Part shown: positions 1-5,826 of the stretch, one piece after another
Numbering within the stretch: the stretch's first letter is position 1
Layout: each line of letters begins with the position of its first letter
From: Baffinella frigidus
Lineage: Eukaryota > Cryptophyceae > Cryptomonadales > Baffinellaceae
DNA: 10,593 nucleotides
NCBI GenBank assembly: GCA_026770585.1
Contig: MU646447.1
Span: forward strand, 317,491-328,083
Direction of reading: 5' to 3'
Program-made: the position numbers and the translations under genes
Notes under the pieces: generated by a model
What the model was told of the DNA's origin: nothing
What the model saw: only the letters and a program-made list of their open reading frames with translations
The model's database searches: none

Positions 1-48
<48 letters not shown>

Positions 49-84
49 GGGAGAGAGGGAGAGAGGGAGAGAGGGAGAGAGAGA
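1..84. repeat. Poly-G run followed by GA-rich simple repeat
   Basis: The first 47 bases are all G, followed by GGGA/GAGA-type sequence to about 84. This is low-complexity DNA with no coding meaning. A 47-base homopolymer at a contig edge may be real or a sequencing/assembly artefact. Confidence 0.9.
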
Positions 85-147
85 TGGTAGCCCACCGTGT
101 GGTCCTGGTCCAACCCTGCATGTTCAGACCAGCCATGTGCAGACAAC

Positions 148-488
148 GGCTGTGAAGGGAGCAGCGCTGGGACCCTCAAAAGCTCGTTTCACTTTCCGGT
201 TGGGCAGGTGTTGAACATGCCAGGGTTGGAACAAGAAGGGATGGGACCTTTATCCGGGGAAACCTATTTTTCTTTCATTTGATGGCAACGAAAATTACTA
301 CACAATTCGTTCTTATTAGTAATATTAAAGCATTTGTGTAGTAATTTTCGGTGCCATCAAATGAAAGAAAAATGGGTTTCCCCGGATAAACCTGGGCAGG
401 GACGTAGACAGTGGTGCGACCGCGAAATGTTCAGACAGCAGCTGTGGACGTACCCTCAGAAGCTCGTTTCGTTGTGCGGCTGGCAGGC
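148..488 (+). repeat. Diverged direct repeat pair (about 148-211 and 428-488)
   Basis: Two segments share a run of matching pieces in the same order: GACA(A/G)C(G/A)(G/A)CTGTG, then a stretch around CCCTCA(A/G)AAGCTCGTTTC, then a G-rich piece ending GGCAGG. Small insertions and deletions separate them, so they are not in the same reading frame along their length. The second copy continues into the 48-bp exon-like repeat at 491. The palindromic element at 249-390 lies between them. I read this as an old tandem duplication, possibly of a gene fragment, later invaded by a mobile element. No function can be assigned. Confidence 0.5.
249..390. mobile_element. Palindromic MITE-like element, copy A1
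   Basis: The left arm (249-305) and right arm (334-390) are inverted repeats of about 57 bp with only a few mismatches, separated by a 28-base loop. The outer tip reads TTTATCCGGGGAAACC. The inner part is the shared core GCAACGAAAATTACTACACA, mirrored as TGTGTAGTAATTTTCGGTGC. The loop TTCTTATTAGTAATATTAAAG is close to the loops of the copies at 3571-3719 and 4328-4465. There is no coding capacity. A non-autonomous foldback DNA transposon is the natural reading; no clear target duplication is visible. Confidence 0.8.
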
Positions 489-490
489 GG

Positions 491-755
491 CAGTGACACA
501 CGTGTTCGAGTACCTCTTCCATCAAGACGCCGGCCTGTAATCCTCCTCCCCACCCACTTTCTCTCTCTCTCTCGTGCATCCCCATCCTTCACGTTCTTTC
601 TGTGTGCTGCGTCGTCCACTTTCTCTCTGTCTCGCCGCATCACTCCACGCCCGATTTGTGTATGTCTGCCTCGTCACCCACTTGCTCTCTCTCTCGTCTC
701 AGCACTTCAGTGACACACGTGCTCGAGTACCTCGTCCATCAAAACGCCGGCCTGT
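491..755 (+). repeat. Duplicated 48-bp exon-like segment (491-538 and 708-755)
   Basis: The two 48-bp copies differ at only about four positions and both run from CAGTGACACACGTG to ACGCCGGCCTGT. In one frame they read VTHVFEYLFHQDAGL and VTHVLEYLVHQNAGL, and the differences leave the frame open. The second copy follows a CT-rich tract (TCTCTCTCTCGTCTCAGCACTTCAG) that looks like a 3' splice site; the first follows GGCGGCAG. The first ends in CTGTAATCC, with a possible GT donor, or a stop if read through. It could be a duplicated short exon or a fragment within a repeat. No protein family is recognised. Confidence 0.45.
540..707. repeat. CT-rich low-complexity tract
   Basis: Pyrimidine-rich sequence with several CTCTCT runs separates the two 48-bp repeats. 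It could be intronic, since it ends in a polypyrimidine tract next to a CAG. Open frames through it are compositional and not supported. Confidence 0.5.
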
Positions 756-903
756 CCACCCAAGATCAGACGAGGAGCAATCGCAAAAGTCAATTTCTCG
801 GATTTCAGGGGGAATGCACGCCAAAAATGGATCGAAAGTACCTGACAGGGACTCTACTAGAGCCATTGTTTTTTACAATTGCTCCGCGTAAAATCTAGGG
901 TGG
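756..903. mobile_element. Palindromic element F, copy 1
   Basis: The element starts CCACCCAAGATCAGACGAGG and ends with the imperfect complement CCGCGTAAAATCTAGGGTGG. The inverted arms also match inward (GGAGCAATCGCAAAA against TTTTTTACAATTGCTCC). A second copy at 5827-5973 has the same orientation, nearly the same length and high identity, including the inner GTCAATTTC(T)GGATTTCAGGGGG. The two copies diverge in the middle (around 810-860). This copy abuts the 3' end of the 48-bp exon-like repeat. There is no coding capacity. Confidence 0.7.
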
Positions 904-904
904 A

Positions 905-1030
905 TGACCCCTCCATCAACCTCACTCCCCCATCCCTAAACCCCCAGACCCCAAACCCCCAAACCTCTAAACCCTAAACCCCCAAACCCCCAAACCCCAA
1001 ACCCCGAACCCCACACCCTAACCCAGATCG
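905..1030. repeat. Degenerate telomere-like repeats, block 1
   Basis: Runs of CCCTAAAC, CCCCAAAC and related 7-mers occupy this stretch. The repeat matches the TTTAGGG (Arabidopsis-type) telomere repeat read on the other strand. The units are strongly degenerate and internal to the window, so this is interstitial telomere-like sequence and not a chromosome end. Confidence 0.8.
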
Positions 1031-1184
1031 GCGCACGAGCTGTCATCGATGCTATCCACGCACACGACCGACGCCGCCTCCCCCCACACGCGCACGCGCA
1101 TCTACCAGCTGTGCTCTTCGCTGCAGCTTTTCATGCTCCTGGGCGTCGGAGGGGGGCAGAGCAGAGACCTGCGGGTCCGCCCTA
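1031..1184 (+). other. Non-repetitive island inside telomere-like sequence
   Basis: About 150 bp of GC-rich unique sequence sits between two degenerate telomere-like blocks. A plus-strand frame beginning at the ATG at 1049 crosses it (reading ...HTRTRIYQLCSSLQLFMLLG...) but runs on into repeat sequence, so its end is meaningless. It may be a captured or relic exon. No family is recognised. Confidence 0.25.
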
Positions 1185-1630
1185 ACCCCGCAATCGCGAT
1201 CTTACACCCTAACCGTAAAACCTTGCAGCCTAACACTTCACACACAGCACTGAACCATACGCCCTGAACGCTACAATCCCAACCCTGAACCCCTTCTCCC
1301 TGTGGAGGGGAGCAGGGGGGGAAGCTGCGGGTCGAGACCCGAACCCTCCAAACACCCCTCTTTCTATATCTACGCCCTCAATCTCAACCCTGGCCCCTCG
1401 ACCCTAAACCCTAAACCCTGAACTCGCAACCCTCGAATCCCGACCTGCAGCCCCAACCCCTCCAATCCCAACCCTAAACCTGAAATCCTGATTATTGAAC
1501 CTTGAACCTTGACGCTTCACACTGCACACTCAACACTACACCCGACATCCTCCACGTCTAACCCTTGCTGGCCCTGCACACCTGAATTCCTGAGCACCAA
1601 CCCCTACGCCTTAAGCCCTGACCCTCCACC
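1185..1630. repeat. Highly degenerate telomere-like repeats, block 2
   Basis: This stretch is dominated by spaced CCCTAA, CCCTGAAC and CCCAACCC words with unrelated bases between them, including one clean ACCCTAAACCCTAAACCC run near 1400-1418. It is consistent with an old array decaying by mutation. I see no gene here. Confidence 0.6.
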
Positions 1631-1631
1631 C

Positions 1632-1778
1632 TTATCTCAGAAAAGGGATTTTTAAATTCGTTTTCTTAAGTCAATTCCTGTACAAATTAGTCAACGTGTT
1701 CTTTACTCTGCGCATAAGTTGACAAATTTGAAGGGGGGTTGACTTAAGAAAACGGATTTTTTTTAAAAAATGAGATAA
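1632..1778. mobile_element. Palindromic element with GTCAA/GTTGAC core (core 2), copy 1
   Basis: Inverted arms begin TTATCTCA (1632) and end TGAGATAA (1778). Both arms share (T)TCGTTTTCTTAAGTCAA and its complement, with some length variation in A/T runs. The inner region carries GTCAATTCCTGTACAAATT..GTCAAC and a mirrored GTTGACAAATTTG. The element at 3779-3928 has a related inner region, and 10172-10207 looks like a fragment of it. A non-autonomous foldback element is likely. Confidence 0.65.
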
Positions 1779-1820
1779 ATCCCGCACCCTACTCCAGGTT
1801 GAGCGGCGTTGCTGGCTCCG

Positions 1821-1917
1821 CGCGGTGTGTAGGTGACCCCCCCTCCACACACACCCCTCTTCTTCTTCACGCAGTGTGTAGGTGACCCCCCTCCACACAC
1901 ACCCCTCTTCTTCTTTT
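1821..1917. repeat. Tandem duplication, 49 and 48 bp
   Basis: Unit 1 (1821-1869) and unit 2 (1870-1917) are almost identical: CGC(G/A)GTGTGTAGGTGACC, a C-run, CTCCACACACACCCC, then TCTTCTTCTT. The C-run differs by one base. Each unit can fold on itself (GTGTGTAGGTG against CTCCACACAC). The sequence after unit 2 (TTGTATTACGCTCGAGCC) resembles one near 7115-7133. Confidence 0.8.
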
Positions 1918-1996
1918 GTATTACGCTCGAGCCTTAAGGTGCGTGATGCAAACGTCTGTGAAGTCGAGGCTATGTTGGAGATAGCACAAAAGGTCA

Positions 1997-2069
1997 AATA
2001 AATTGAATCTGTGAGCGCATGAAATCTCCTGGAGATGGTTTAAATTGAATCCGTTTGCGCATGAAATCG
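1997..2069. mobile_element. Two tandem arm fragments of a palindromic element
   Basis: A 27-bp word, AAATTGAATC(T/C)GT followed by GCGCATGAAATC, occurs twice in the same orientation (about 1999-2026 and 2042-2069). Read on the minus strand it begins GATTTCATGCGCAAACGG and continues to AATTTAAACC. That matches the arm of the element at 3571-3719 (GATCTCATAGGGAAACGG...AATTTGAAACC). These look like two single arms in direct orientation instead of a complete palindrome. Confidence 0.5.
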
Positions 2070-2144
2070 GCAGGCGGTACTTCATGGACGTGACACTTCC
2101 CCTCGAGGACGCGACCAGGCTCATGTCCCGCTGCCAGGTACACC

Positions 2145-2342
2145 AGCAATCCCAAACACGAAACACGAAACACGACACCAGGAACCCGAAAACAGAAAAC
2201 AGAAACCAGAAACCAGAAACCCGAAACACGAAACCCTGGACCTGAAACACGAAACCCTGGACCCGAAACCCTGAACCCTAAACCCCAGTCCCCAATCACC
2301 AAACCCCAAACCCTAAACCCCAAACACTAGACCCGAAACACT
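2145..2342. repeat. Degenerate telomere-like repeats, block 3
   Basis: ACACGAAAC, CCAGAAAC, CCCTGGAC and CCCTAAAC words repeat with periods near 7-10 bp. The repeat is more diverged than the block at 5300. Minus-strand frames through it (GFRVSG/FLVS-type peptides) are artefacts of the repeat. Confidence 0.75.
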
Positions 2343-2428
2343 GAGTACATGCTCTTGAGCGGGAAGCAGAACGGAGTGCGGCGGCGGCGGAGGAGGAGGA
2401 GGAGGAGGGGGTGGAGAGAGAGAGAGAT

Positions 2429-2492
<64 letters not shown>

Positions 2493-2584
2493 TCGTCAAC
2501 CATTAACCATTTCCTAAACCCCCAAACGCTAAGCGCCCGGTGTGAGTACAGGCATTGGAGCGGGAAGCAGAACGGAGTGCGGCG
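2343..2584 (+). repeat. Direct repeat pair (2343-2384 and 2543-2584) with coding-like frame
   Basis: Both copies share GAGTACA(T/G)GC followed by TTG(G)AGCGGGAAGCAGAACGG and AGTGCGGCGG. In one frame both read LEREAERSAA, followed by a run of glutamates. The first copy then runs into a GA microsatellite, while the second continues as a less repetitive acidic frame. The upstream GTGAGTACAG in copy 2 contains both donor-like (GTGAGT) and acceptor-like (ACAG) motifs. This looks like segmental duplication of an exon start. Confidence 0.65.
2384..2490. repeat. GGC/GGA then (GA)n microsatellite
   Basis: CGG and AGG triplets (2381-2410) grade into GAGAGA dinucleotides up to 2490, about 80 bases of almost pure GA. 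On the plus strand the LEREAERS frame extends as alternating E and R. It is a simple repeat, probably expanded from the coding-like segment it follows. Confidence 0.9.
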
Positions 2585-2920
2585 GAGGAGGAGGAAGAGC
2601 AGGAGGGGGAGGACGAGAGCTTCCTCGATGAGGACGACGAGACTGCTGGTTTGCCCGCAGGTGGGGTCCAGCCCGTTACCCTCATGAGCCTCATAACCCC
2701 CCAATTCCTCATAACCATCCTATTTCTCAAACCCTATGGTTTGCCCGCAGGAACCCACCTGCAAACAAGCCGTATTTCACTGAACTGCCAAAGATTTTGT
2801 TTGTTACATGACGGGAAGGTAGCTAAAATGGACCGAAACGTTGCGTGTGTGTGTCCGTTGGACCAAAACGTTGCGTGTGCGCGTCGATTGGTGGTGGAGG
2901 GGTGTGTGCATGGGGCGTGA
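2549..2920 (+). CDS. Putative acidic coding segment with internal 90-bp insert (unknown protein)
   Basis: The frame is open from about 2549 to the stop at 2920. It begins ALEREAERSAAEEEEEQEG and continues EDESFLDEDDETAGLPAG, so about 35 residues are rich in Glu and Asp; this may be a disordered or charged region. At 2661-2750 a 90-bp insert follows that is bounded by direct repeats and GT...AG. Removing it would keep the frame (GLPAG then THLQTSRISLN). Downstream are two 10-residue units, MDRNVACVCP and LDQNVACARR. I see no known domain. The start is a possible acceptor (ACAG ending at 2550) and no initiator is claimed; an ATG-like start is not convincing. It could equally be a pseudogene or a chance frame in purine-rich DNA. 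Confidence 0.35.
   Translation, partial: QALEREAERSAAEEEEEQEGEDESFLDEDDETAGLPAGGVQPVTLMSLITPQFLITILFLKPYGLPAGTHLQTSRISLNCQRFCLLHDGKVAKMDRNVACVCPLDQNVACARRLVVEGCVHGA
2647..2751 (+). mobile_element. Introner-like 90-bp insert with 15-bp flanking repeats
   Basis: The 15-bp word TGGTTTGCCCGCAGG occurs at 2647-2661 and again at 2737-2751, exactly 90 bp apart. A GT at 2661-2662 follows CAG, and an AG lies at 2749-2750, so the bounded segment could be spliced as a 90-nt intron with CAG|GTGGGG and CCGCAG|G junctions. The interior (2661-2738) is about 87% identical to 3289-3366, so it belongs to a repeat family. Repeated insertion of near-identical introns with target duplications is the signature of introner elements as known in prasinophyte algae. 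Splicing is inferred, not seen. Confidence 0.5.
2830..2889 (+). repeat. 30-bp tandem repeat, two units
   Basis: The word GGACC(G/A)AAACGTTGCGTGTG recurs with a 30-bp period (2830 and 2860). The unit length is a multiple of three and keeps the acidic segment's frame open. The copies differ at only a few positions. Confidence 0.7.
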
Positions 2921-2967
2921 CCAGGTTTCCTGAACCGTGGCCACGTGACCAGGCGTCCTGAACCCGG
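2916..2967 (+). repeat. 28-bp direct repeat, two units
   Basis: CGTGACCAGG followed by TCCTGAACC(G/C)(T/G)G appears at 2916-2939 and 2944-2967. It is short and of unknown origin. Confidence 0.55.
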
Positions 2968-2999
2968 AATCGCCGCGCTTCTCAAACGAGTCCTCCGCC

Positions 3000-3211
3000 A
3001 CTTGGGTCCCGCCCATCACCCTCCTATTGCATCCTGGGTAGTATTTCTGAGAAATACGATCCTGGCAACGAAAATTACTACACACCGGACATTTTCAGTC
3101 ACGTCCGTGTAGTAATTTTCGTTGCAAATCGAATCGGAGATCCCCGAAATCTTATTTCTCTGAAATACTCGCCGGGATGATATTCCTCCTGTTCCTCATA
3201 TTTCAAACAGG
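3000..3211 (+). mobile_element. Introner-family repeat interrupted by a palindromic element
   Basis: The left piece 3000-3025 (ACTTGGGTCCCGCCCATCAC...) matches 3286-3311 at all but two positions. The right piece from about 3182 (TTCCTCCTGTTCCTCATATTTCA then AACAGG) matches 3411-3440 (TTCCTCATGTTCCTCATATTTCA then AGCAGG). Between them sits the palindrome at 3030-3179. The simplest reading is one copy of the 3287-3440 repeat with a foldback element inserted and internal sequence lost. Confidence 0.5.
3030..3179. mobile_element. Palindromic element, copy A2 (core A with B-type tips)
   Basis: The outer arms CATCCTGGGTAGTATTTC (left) and the complement of GAAATACTCGCCGGGATG (right) pair. The centre carries core A (GGCAACGAAAATTACTACACA at 3064-3084 and its complement at about 3106-3125). 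Only the right arm contains the 25-base module TCGAATCGGAGATCCCCGA (3126-3150), which is also found in the left arms of the elements at 8000 and 10441. The element therefore combines features of two families. Confidence 0.7.
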
Positions 3212-3285
3212 AACAGCTATCCTCATATTTCGAACAGGGGCAACTAACCATCTTTCCCGCATGTCCGTTTGCTCTGTTGGATGCA

Positions 3286-3446
3286 CTTGGGTCCCACCCG
3301 TCACCCTCCTGAGTCTCGTAACCCCCCAATTCCTCATAATCATCCTATTCCTCAAACCCTATGCCTCGTAACCATCCTATTCCTCAAACCCTATGCCTCG
3401 TTACCATCCTATTCCTCATGTTCCTCATATTTCAAGCAGGTACAGC
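3286..3446 (+). mobile_element. Introner-like repeat copy with internal 32-bp tandem units
   Basis: Positions 3289-3366 match the putative intron at 2661-2738 at about 87%. The segment then repeats its own tail: 32-bp units at 3334-3365 and 3366-3397 plus a partial unit from 3398, each with CATCCTATTCCTCAAACCC. It ends TTCCTCATATTTCAAGCAGG, which has an acceptor-like CAG, and GTACAGCT follows. The words TTCCTCATATTTCAAACAGG and ...TTCGAACAGG also occur at 3193-3238. No coding sequence is recognised. Confidence 0.5.
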
Positions 3447-3471
3447 TTTCCTGTTCAATTGTTTTCAAGGT

Positions 3472-3573
3472 TTGGTTGCTGTATTCGTCCACAGTCCTTT
3501 TTCATGGGGGTCCAATACATTTCATTCAGTCATACACTCCTTTCGAGTGGAGGTCCTCTGCATCCTCCTGGAT
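3472..3573 (+). repeat. About 100-bp dispersed repeat, copy 1 (copy 2 at 5167-5265)
   Basis: Starting TTGGTTGCTGTATTCGTCCA and ending CATCCTCCTGGAT, this segment is almost identical to 5167-5265. The differences are a 3-base deletion in copy 2 (near 3533) and about two to three substitutions. Homology stops exactly where the palindromic element at 3571 begins, so the element either landed at the repeat's end or marks a breakpoint. Confidence 0.8.
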
Positions 3574-3719
3574 CTCATAGGAAAACGGTTTTAATTTAAA
3601 AGTTTCTGGCAATGAAATTTACTACACACAATGGGGTTTACTAGAAATATTAAAGCATTCGTGTGGTAATTTTCATTGAATCCAATGGTTTCAAATTAAA
3701 CCCGTTTCCCTATGAGATC
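3571..3719. mobile_element. Palindromic element, copy A3
   Basis: The left arm starts GATCTCATAGG and the right arm ends CCTATGAGATC. Both arms carry a variable shoulder (AAACGG(T/G)TTTAATTT) and core A (GGCAATGAAATTTACTACACAC against GTGTGGTAATTTTCATTG). The loop includes TTTACTAGAAATATTAAAGCA, matching the loop of copy A1. The tips resemble those at 8000 (ATCTCATCCGG). Confidence 0.8.
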
Positions 3720-3747
3720 GCCAACTTCATCGGACAACTGAAATAAC

Positions 3748-3775
3748 GAGGCATCAGATAACTCCACGATGCCTC
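3748..3775. repeat. Short hairpin
   Basis: GAGGCATC and GATGCCTC form a perfect 8-bp stem around a 12-base loop. It lies between elements A3 and core-2 copy 2. No role is assigned. Confidence 0.5.
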
Positions 3776-3778
3776 TTT

Positions 3779-3928
3779 CACTCCACTGCCAGGCCGGATA
3801 TTTTGTAAAAGTCAATTCACCCACAAAATCTGTCAACTTAGAAACGAGGTACCCGTAATGGGTACTTCTTTACTACACATTCGCAGGTGAGTTGACTAAT
3901 ACAAAAATTCCGTCCTGGCAGTGGAGTG
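3779..3928. mobile_element. Palindromic element with core 2, copy 2
   Basis: The arms CACTCCACTGCCAGG(C)CGG (left) and their complement ending GGCAGTGGAGTG (right) pair well, continuing through TATTTTGTAAAAGTCAA against TTGACTAATACAAAAATTCC. The inner part has GTCAATTCACCCACAAAATC and GTCAAC, then a GGTACCCGTAATGGGTACTT mini-palindrome, then TTACTACACA (a piece of core A) and GTTGAC. It links the core-2 and core-A groups. Confidence 0.7.
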
Positions 3929-4327
3929 GGGGGCGTACTTGACAGCTCCGTTAACTGGGGGAGATGATCAAGTTTTTAACTTGCCCCTGGGGCTTACTGG
4001 CAAGCTTTGCCCATCTAACGTGGAAAGAGAGTCAATTTAGAACACGTGGTGTGCTATCTTGAGGGTGTAGAGAGAGAGAGAGTTGCTATCTTAGACGTGA
4101 CATAGCTTTACCTAACACAAACCCCACATTTAAGATAGCCAAAAGGTTATTTATGTTAAATCGGTGTCCATATAAAATCCCGTAGGCTCATCACCGAGGA
4201 ATAGGAGGAATATGAGGAATAGGATGGCCAGCAATTGACAGTATTGCCATGCTGTTTCATTTGTATCAGGCTGCACTTTTAACAGGAGGGAGCCTCAACC
4301 TTAGCCTCTCAGCCCCAGCCTTATCCT
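3929..4327. other. No gene seen; AT-rich stretch with small repeats
   Basis: I see no supported open frame here. Contents are a short GA run (4071-4083), an imperfect hairpin GCTATCTTA (4084) against TAAGATAGC (4131-4139), and CCGAGGAATAGGAGGAATA near 4194. The last resembles the introner-like repeat tail (CCATCCTATTCCTCAT) on the opposite strand. Confidence 0.5.
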
Positions 4328-4465
4328 TATCCGGGGAAACCTATTTTTCTTTAGTGTGACATCAACGAAAATTGCTACACAATTCATTCTTACTAGTAAT
4401 AATAAAACACATGTGTAGTAATTTTTGTTGATGTCAAACTAAAGAAAAAAAGGTTTCCCCGGGAA
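4328..4465. mobile_element. Palindromic element, copy A4
   Basis: The tip TATCCGGGGAAACCTATTTT is shared with copy A1. The shoulder differs (TTAGTGTGACATCAACG versus TCATTTGATGGCAACG in A1) but is mirrored faithfully in its own right arm. Core A is present (ACGAAAATTGCTACACA against TGTGTAGTAATTTTTGT), and the loop CTTACTAGTAATAATAAAA resembles A1. Confidence 0.8.
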
Positions 4466-4582
4466 AATCCGGTCGCGCCCCCCAGAGAGATTGATAATGT
4501 GTTGCCAAACAACCAGCGTCAGCGCCGCACATGCTCGACGCATTGTGCCTCTGCTGTACCCCGTGTCGGCCGCTCACCTGGA

Positions 4583-4668
4583 ACAGCCCCGCCGGCAGGC
4601 TCGTGAACGCCCGCGTGACCGTTCACGCGGACGCCGAAGCCAGACGGTCGGTCGTGACTGCCTTGCGT
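4583..4668 (-). repeat. About 86-bp dispersed repeat, copy 1 (inverted copy at 9993-10077)
   Basis: This segment is nearly identical to the complement of 9993-10077, with a handful of substitutions clustered near GACGGTCGGTCGTGACTG. It contains an imperfect 20-bp palindrome CCGCGTGACCGTTCACGCGG (4611-4630), which is perfect in the other copy. It overlaps the 3' end of the minus-strand frame at 4623-4814. Confidence 0.8.
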
Positions 4669-4814
4669 GTTCCTAGCAGGACGGTACGAGCATTTTCGGA
4701 TACCACCCAGAAGTCGAGGAGCTTCCGGTAGATCCTCACAACCTCATGAGATTGGGAGATACGCACGTGCACGATCGTGTCCTGAATCGTGTCCCGAATC
4801 TCCTCTAGGAACAT
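4623..4814 (-). CDS. Hypothetical minus-strand frame (63 residues), possible exon
   Basis: The frame reads MFLEEIRDTIQDTIVHVRIS, continues with HEVVRIYRKLLDFWVVSENA, and ends ...VTTDRLASASA. The mix of charged and hydrophobic residues looks like a soluble helical protein instead of repeat-derived peptide. The frame stays open a few codons upstream of the ATG (...SGTYSG) before a stop, so the true start may be a splice site. Its last 15 codons lie in the dispersed repeat shared with 9993-10077, where the other copy is not in an equivalent open frame. I recognise no family. It could be a gene fragment or a transposon-borne exon. Confidence 0.3.
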   Translation of the reverse strand: MFLEEIRDTIQDTIVHVRISQSHEVVRIYRKLLDFWVVSENARTVLLGTRKAVTTDRLASASA

Positions 4815-4947
4815 CCCAGAATATGTCCCACTTGGATGCTATGTTAGGCTTTGATGTGTGCTATGTTGGGGTGGATATGCTATTTTAGGAGTCAAATCAA
4901 GGCTCAACAAGGCATAAAAGGGGGACAGATTCTGATATTTTCCAAGA

Positions 4948-5110
4948 TTAAATCGTGCCCGGGGAGTAGGGGCCAAGTCCTGGAGCCGCGTCCTCCCCGG
5001 TCAATTCAACGCCAAAGGAGCATCCCAAGTCTTCCACGCGAATGGCAAGGTTATGAGCCCCCGAGTTCTTGGAGCCATTGCGAACGGGGAGTGGGCAAGA
5101 AACGGCTCCA
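4948..5110 (-). CDS. Hypothetical minus-strand frame with coding-like composition
   Basis: The minus-strand frame ending at the TAA at 4948 reads GAVSCPLPVRNGSKNSGAHN, then LAIRVEDLGCSFGVELTGED, then AAPGLGPYSPGTI. Upstream (towards 5187) the frame enters AT-rich sequence and the 5167 repeat, so only the proximal part is reported. No domain is recognised. An overlapping plus-strand frame is equally open, so this is weak. Confidence 0.2.
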
Positions 5111-5166
5111 ACGTCATAAATATATGTGGATTTCGCTACTGAATGAGGGGTAGATGCGTGCACGCA

Positions 5167-5265
5167 TTGGTTGCTGTATTCGTCCACAGTCCTTTTTCAT
5201 GGGGGTCCAATACATTTCATTCAGTCATCTCCTTTCGAGTGCAGGTCCCCTGCATCCTCCTGGAT
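5167..5265 (+). repeat. About 100-bp dispersed repeat, copy 2
   Basis: Second copy of 3472-3573 in the same orientation, lacking three bases after TTCAGTCAT. It ends at CTCCTGGAT and is followed by unrelated TAAAACACC, with no palindromic element at this junction. That makes it a useful empty-site comparison for the A3 insertion at 3571. Confidence 0.8.
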
Positions 5266-5299
5266 TAAAACACCTGATGTTGTTGTTCGGCGCTACTCT

Positions 5300-5514
5300 T
5301 AACCCTGAACCCTAAACCCTAAATCCTGAACCCTGAACCCTGAACCCTGAACCCTAAATCCTGAACCCTGAACCCTGAACCCTGAACCCTGAACCCTGAA
5401 CCCTGAACCCTAAACCCCAAACCCCAAACCCCAAACCCCAAACTCCAAACTCCCAACCCCAAACCCCAAACCCCAAACCCCAAACCCCAAACCCCAAACC
5501 CCAAACCCCAAACA
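5300..5514. repeat. Interstitial telomere-like array with variant switch
   Basis: About 30 tandem 7-mers. The first part is CCCTGAA with scattered CCCTAAA and TCCTGAA variants (5300-5412). From about 5412 it changes to CCCCAAA units, with only a short CAAACTCCAAACTCCCAACC irregularity, until 5514. It ends at AAGCATG. The plant-type unit would be CCCTAAA, so most units here are non-canonical. Minus-strand frames (GFGVWGL-type) are artefacts. Confidence 0.9.
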
Positions 5515-5655
5515 AGCATGCAGACATCAAGTTCGAGCGTAGAGTAGTAATCTCACTGCAGAGCAGGCTAACCACTGAACCTCACGCTATGACTACGCGG
5601 GAGAGTTAAATGTTATTTTAAGGCATGTGTCTTTCTATTATTTTGCAAACGTTGC

Positions 5656-5779
5656 CAGGAATGCCCACAAATAATGGACTCTGGCCGATAACCGCAAGAT
5701 AAGGTATTCTATCCGCCAAGCCCGCATCCAGCCCTTCCGCGTAGGAGGTTGAGTAGAAGCACACAGGTTGTGATCCTCC
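5656..5779 (+). repeat. About 124-bp dispersed repeat, copy 1 (copy 2 at 6626-6748)
   Basis: The two copies run from CAGGAA.(G)CACAAATAAT to CACACAGGTTGTGATCCTCC and share the blocks CCGATAACCGCAAGATAAGG and ATCCGCCAAGCCCGCATCCA. Overall identity is about 90%. Both begin with CAGGAA, reminiscent of an acceptor and exon start, but stops occur in the frames and no protein is claimed. Confidence 0.8.
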
Positions 5780-5826
5780 TCGGTTGCGCGTGTTCGCAGG
5801 AAGAGTAGACTAAATGTCTGGCAGAC

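Noticed and set aside
325-585. Overlapping ORFs on both strands around the first palindrome and CT tract
   Set aside because: They consist of palindrome arms and low-complexity sequence; the recurring MCSNFRC peptide is simply the translated core of the palindromic elements.
905-1640. True chromosome end
   Set aside because: The repeats are degenerate and flanked on both sides by other sequence, so they are interstitial.
2296-2704. Frames reading poly-(SL), poly-(ER) or poly-R across the GA tract
   Set aside because: These are artefacts of the dinucleotide and triplet repeats.
5319-5575. Minus-strand frames rich in GFGVWGLGF-type peptide
   Set aside because: They are translations of the telomere-like 7-mers. 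A 7-bp unit cycles through all frames and stays open by composition. The same applies to minus frames at 1921-2323.
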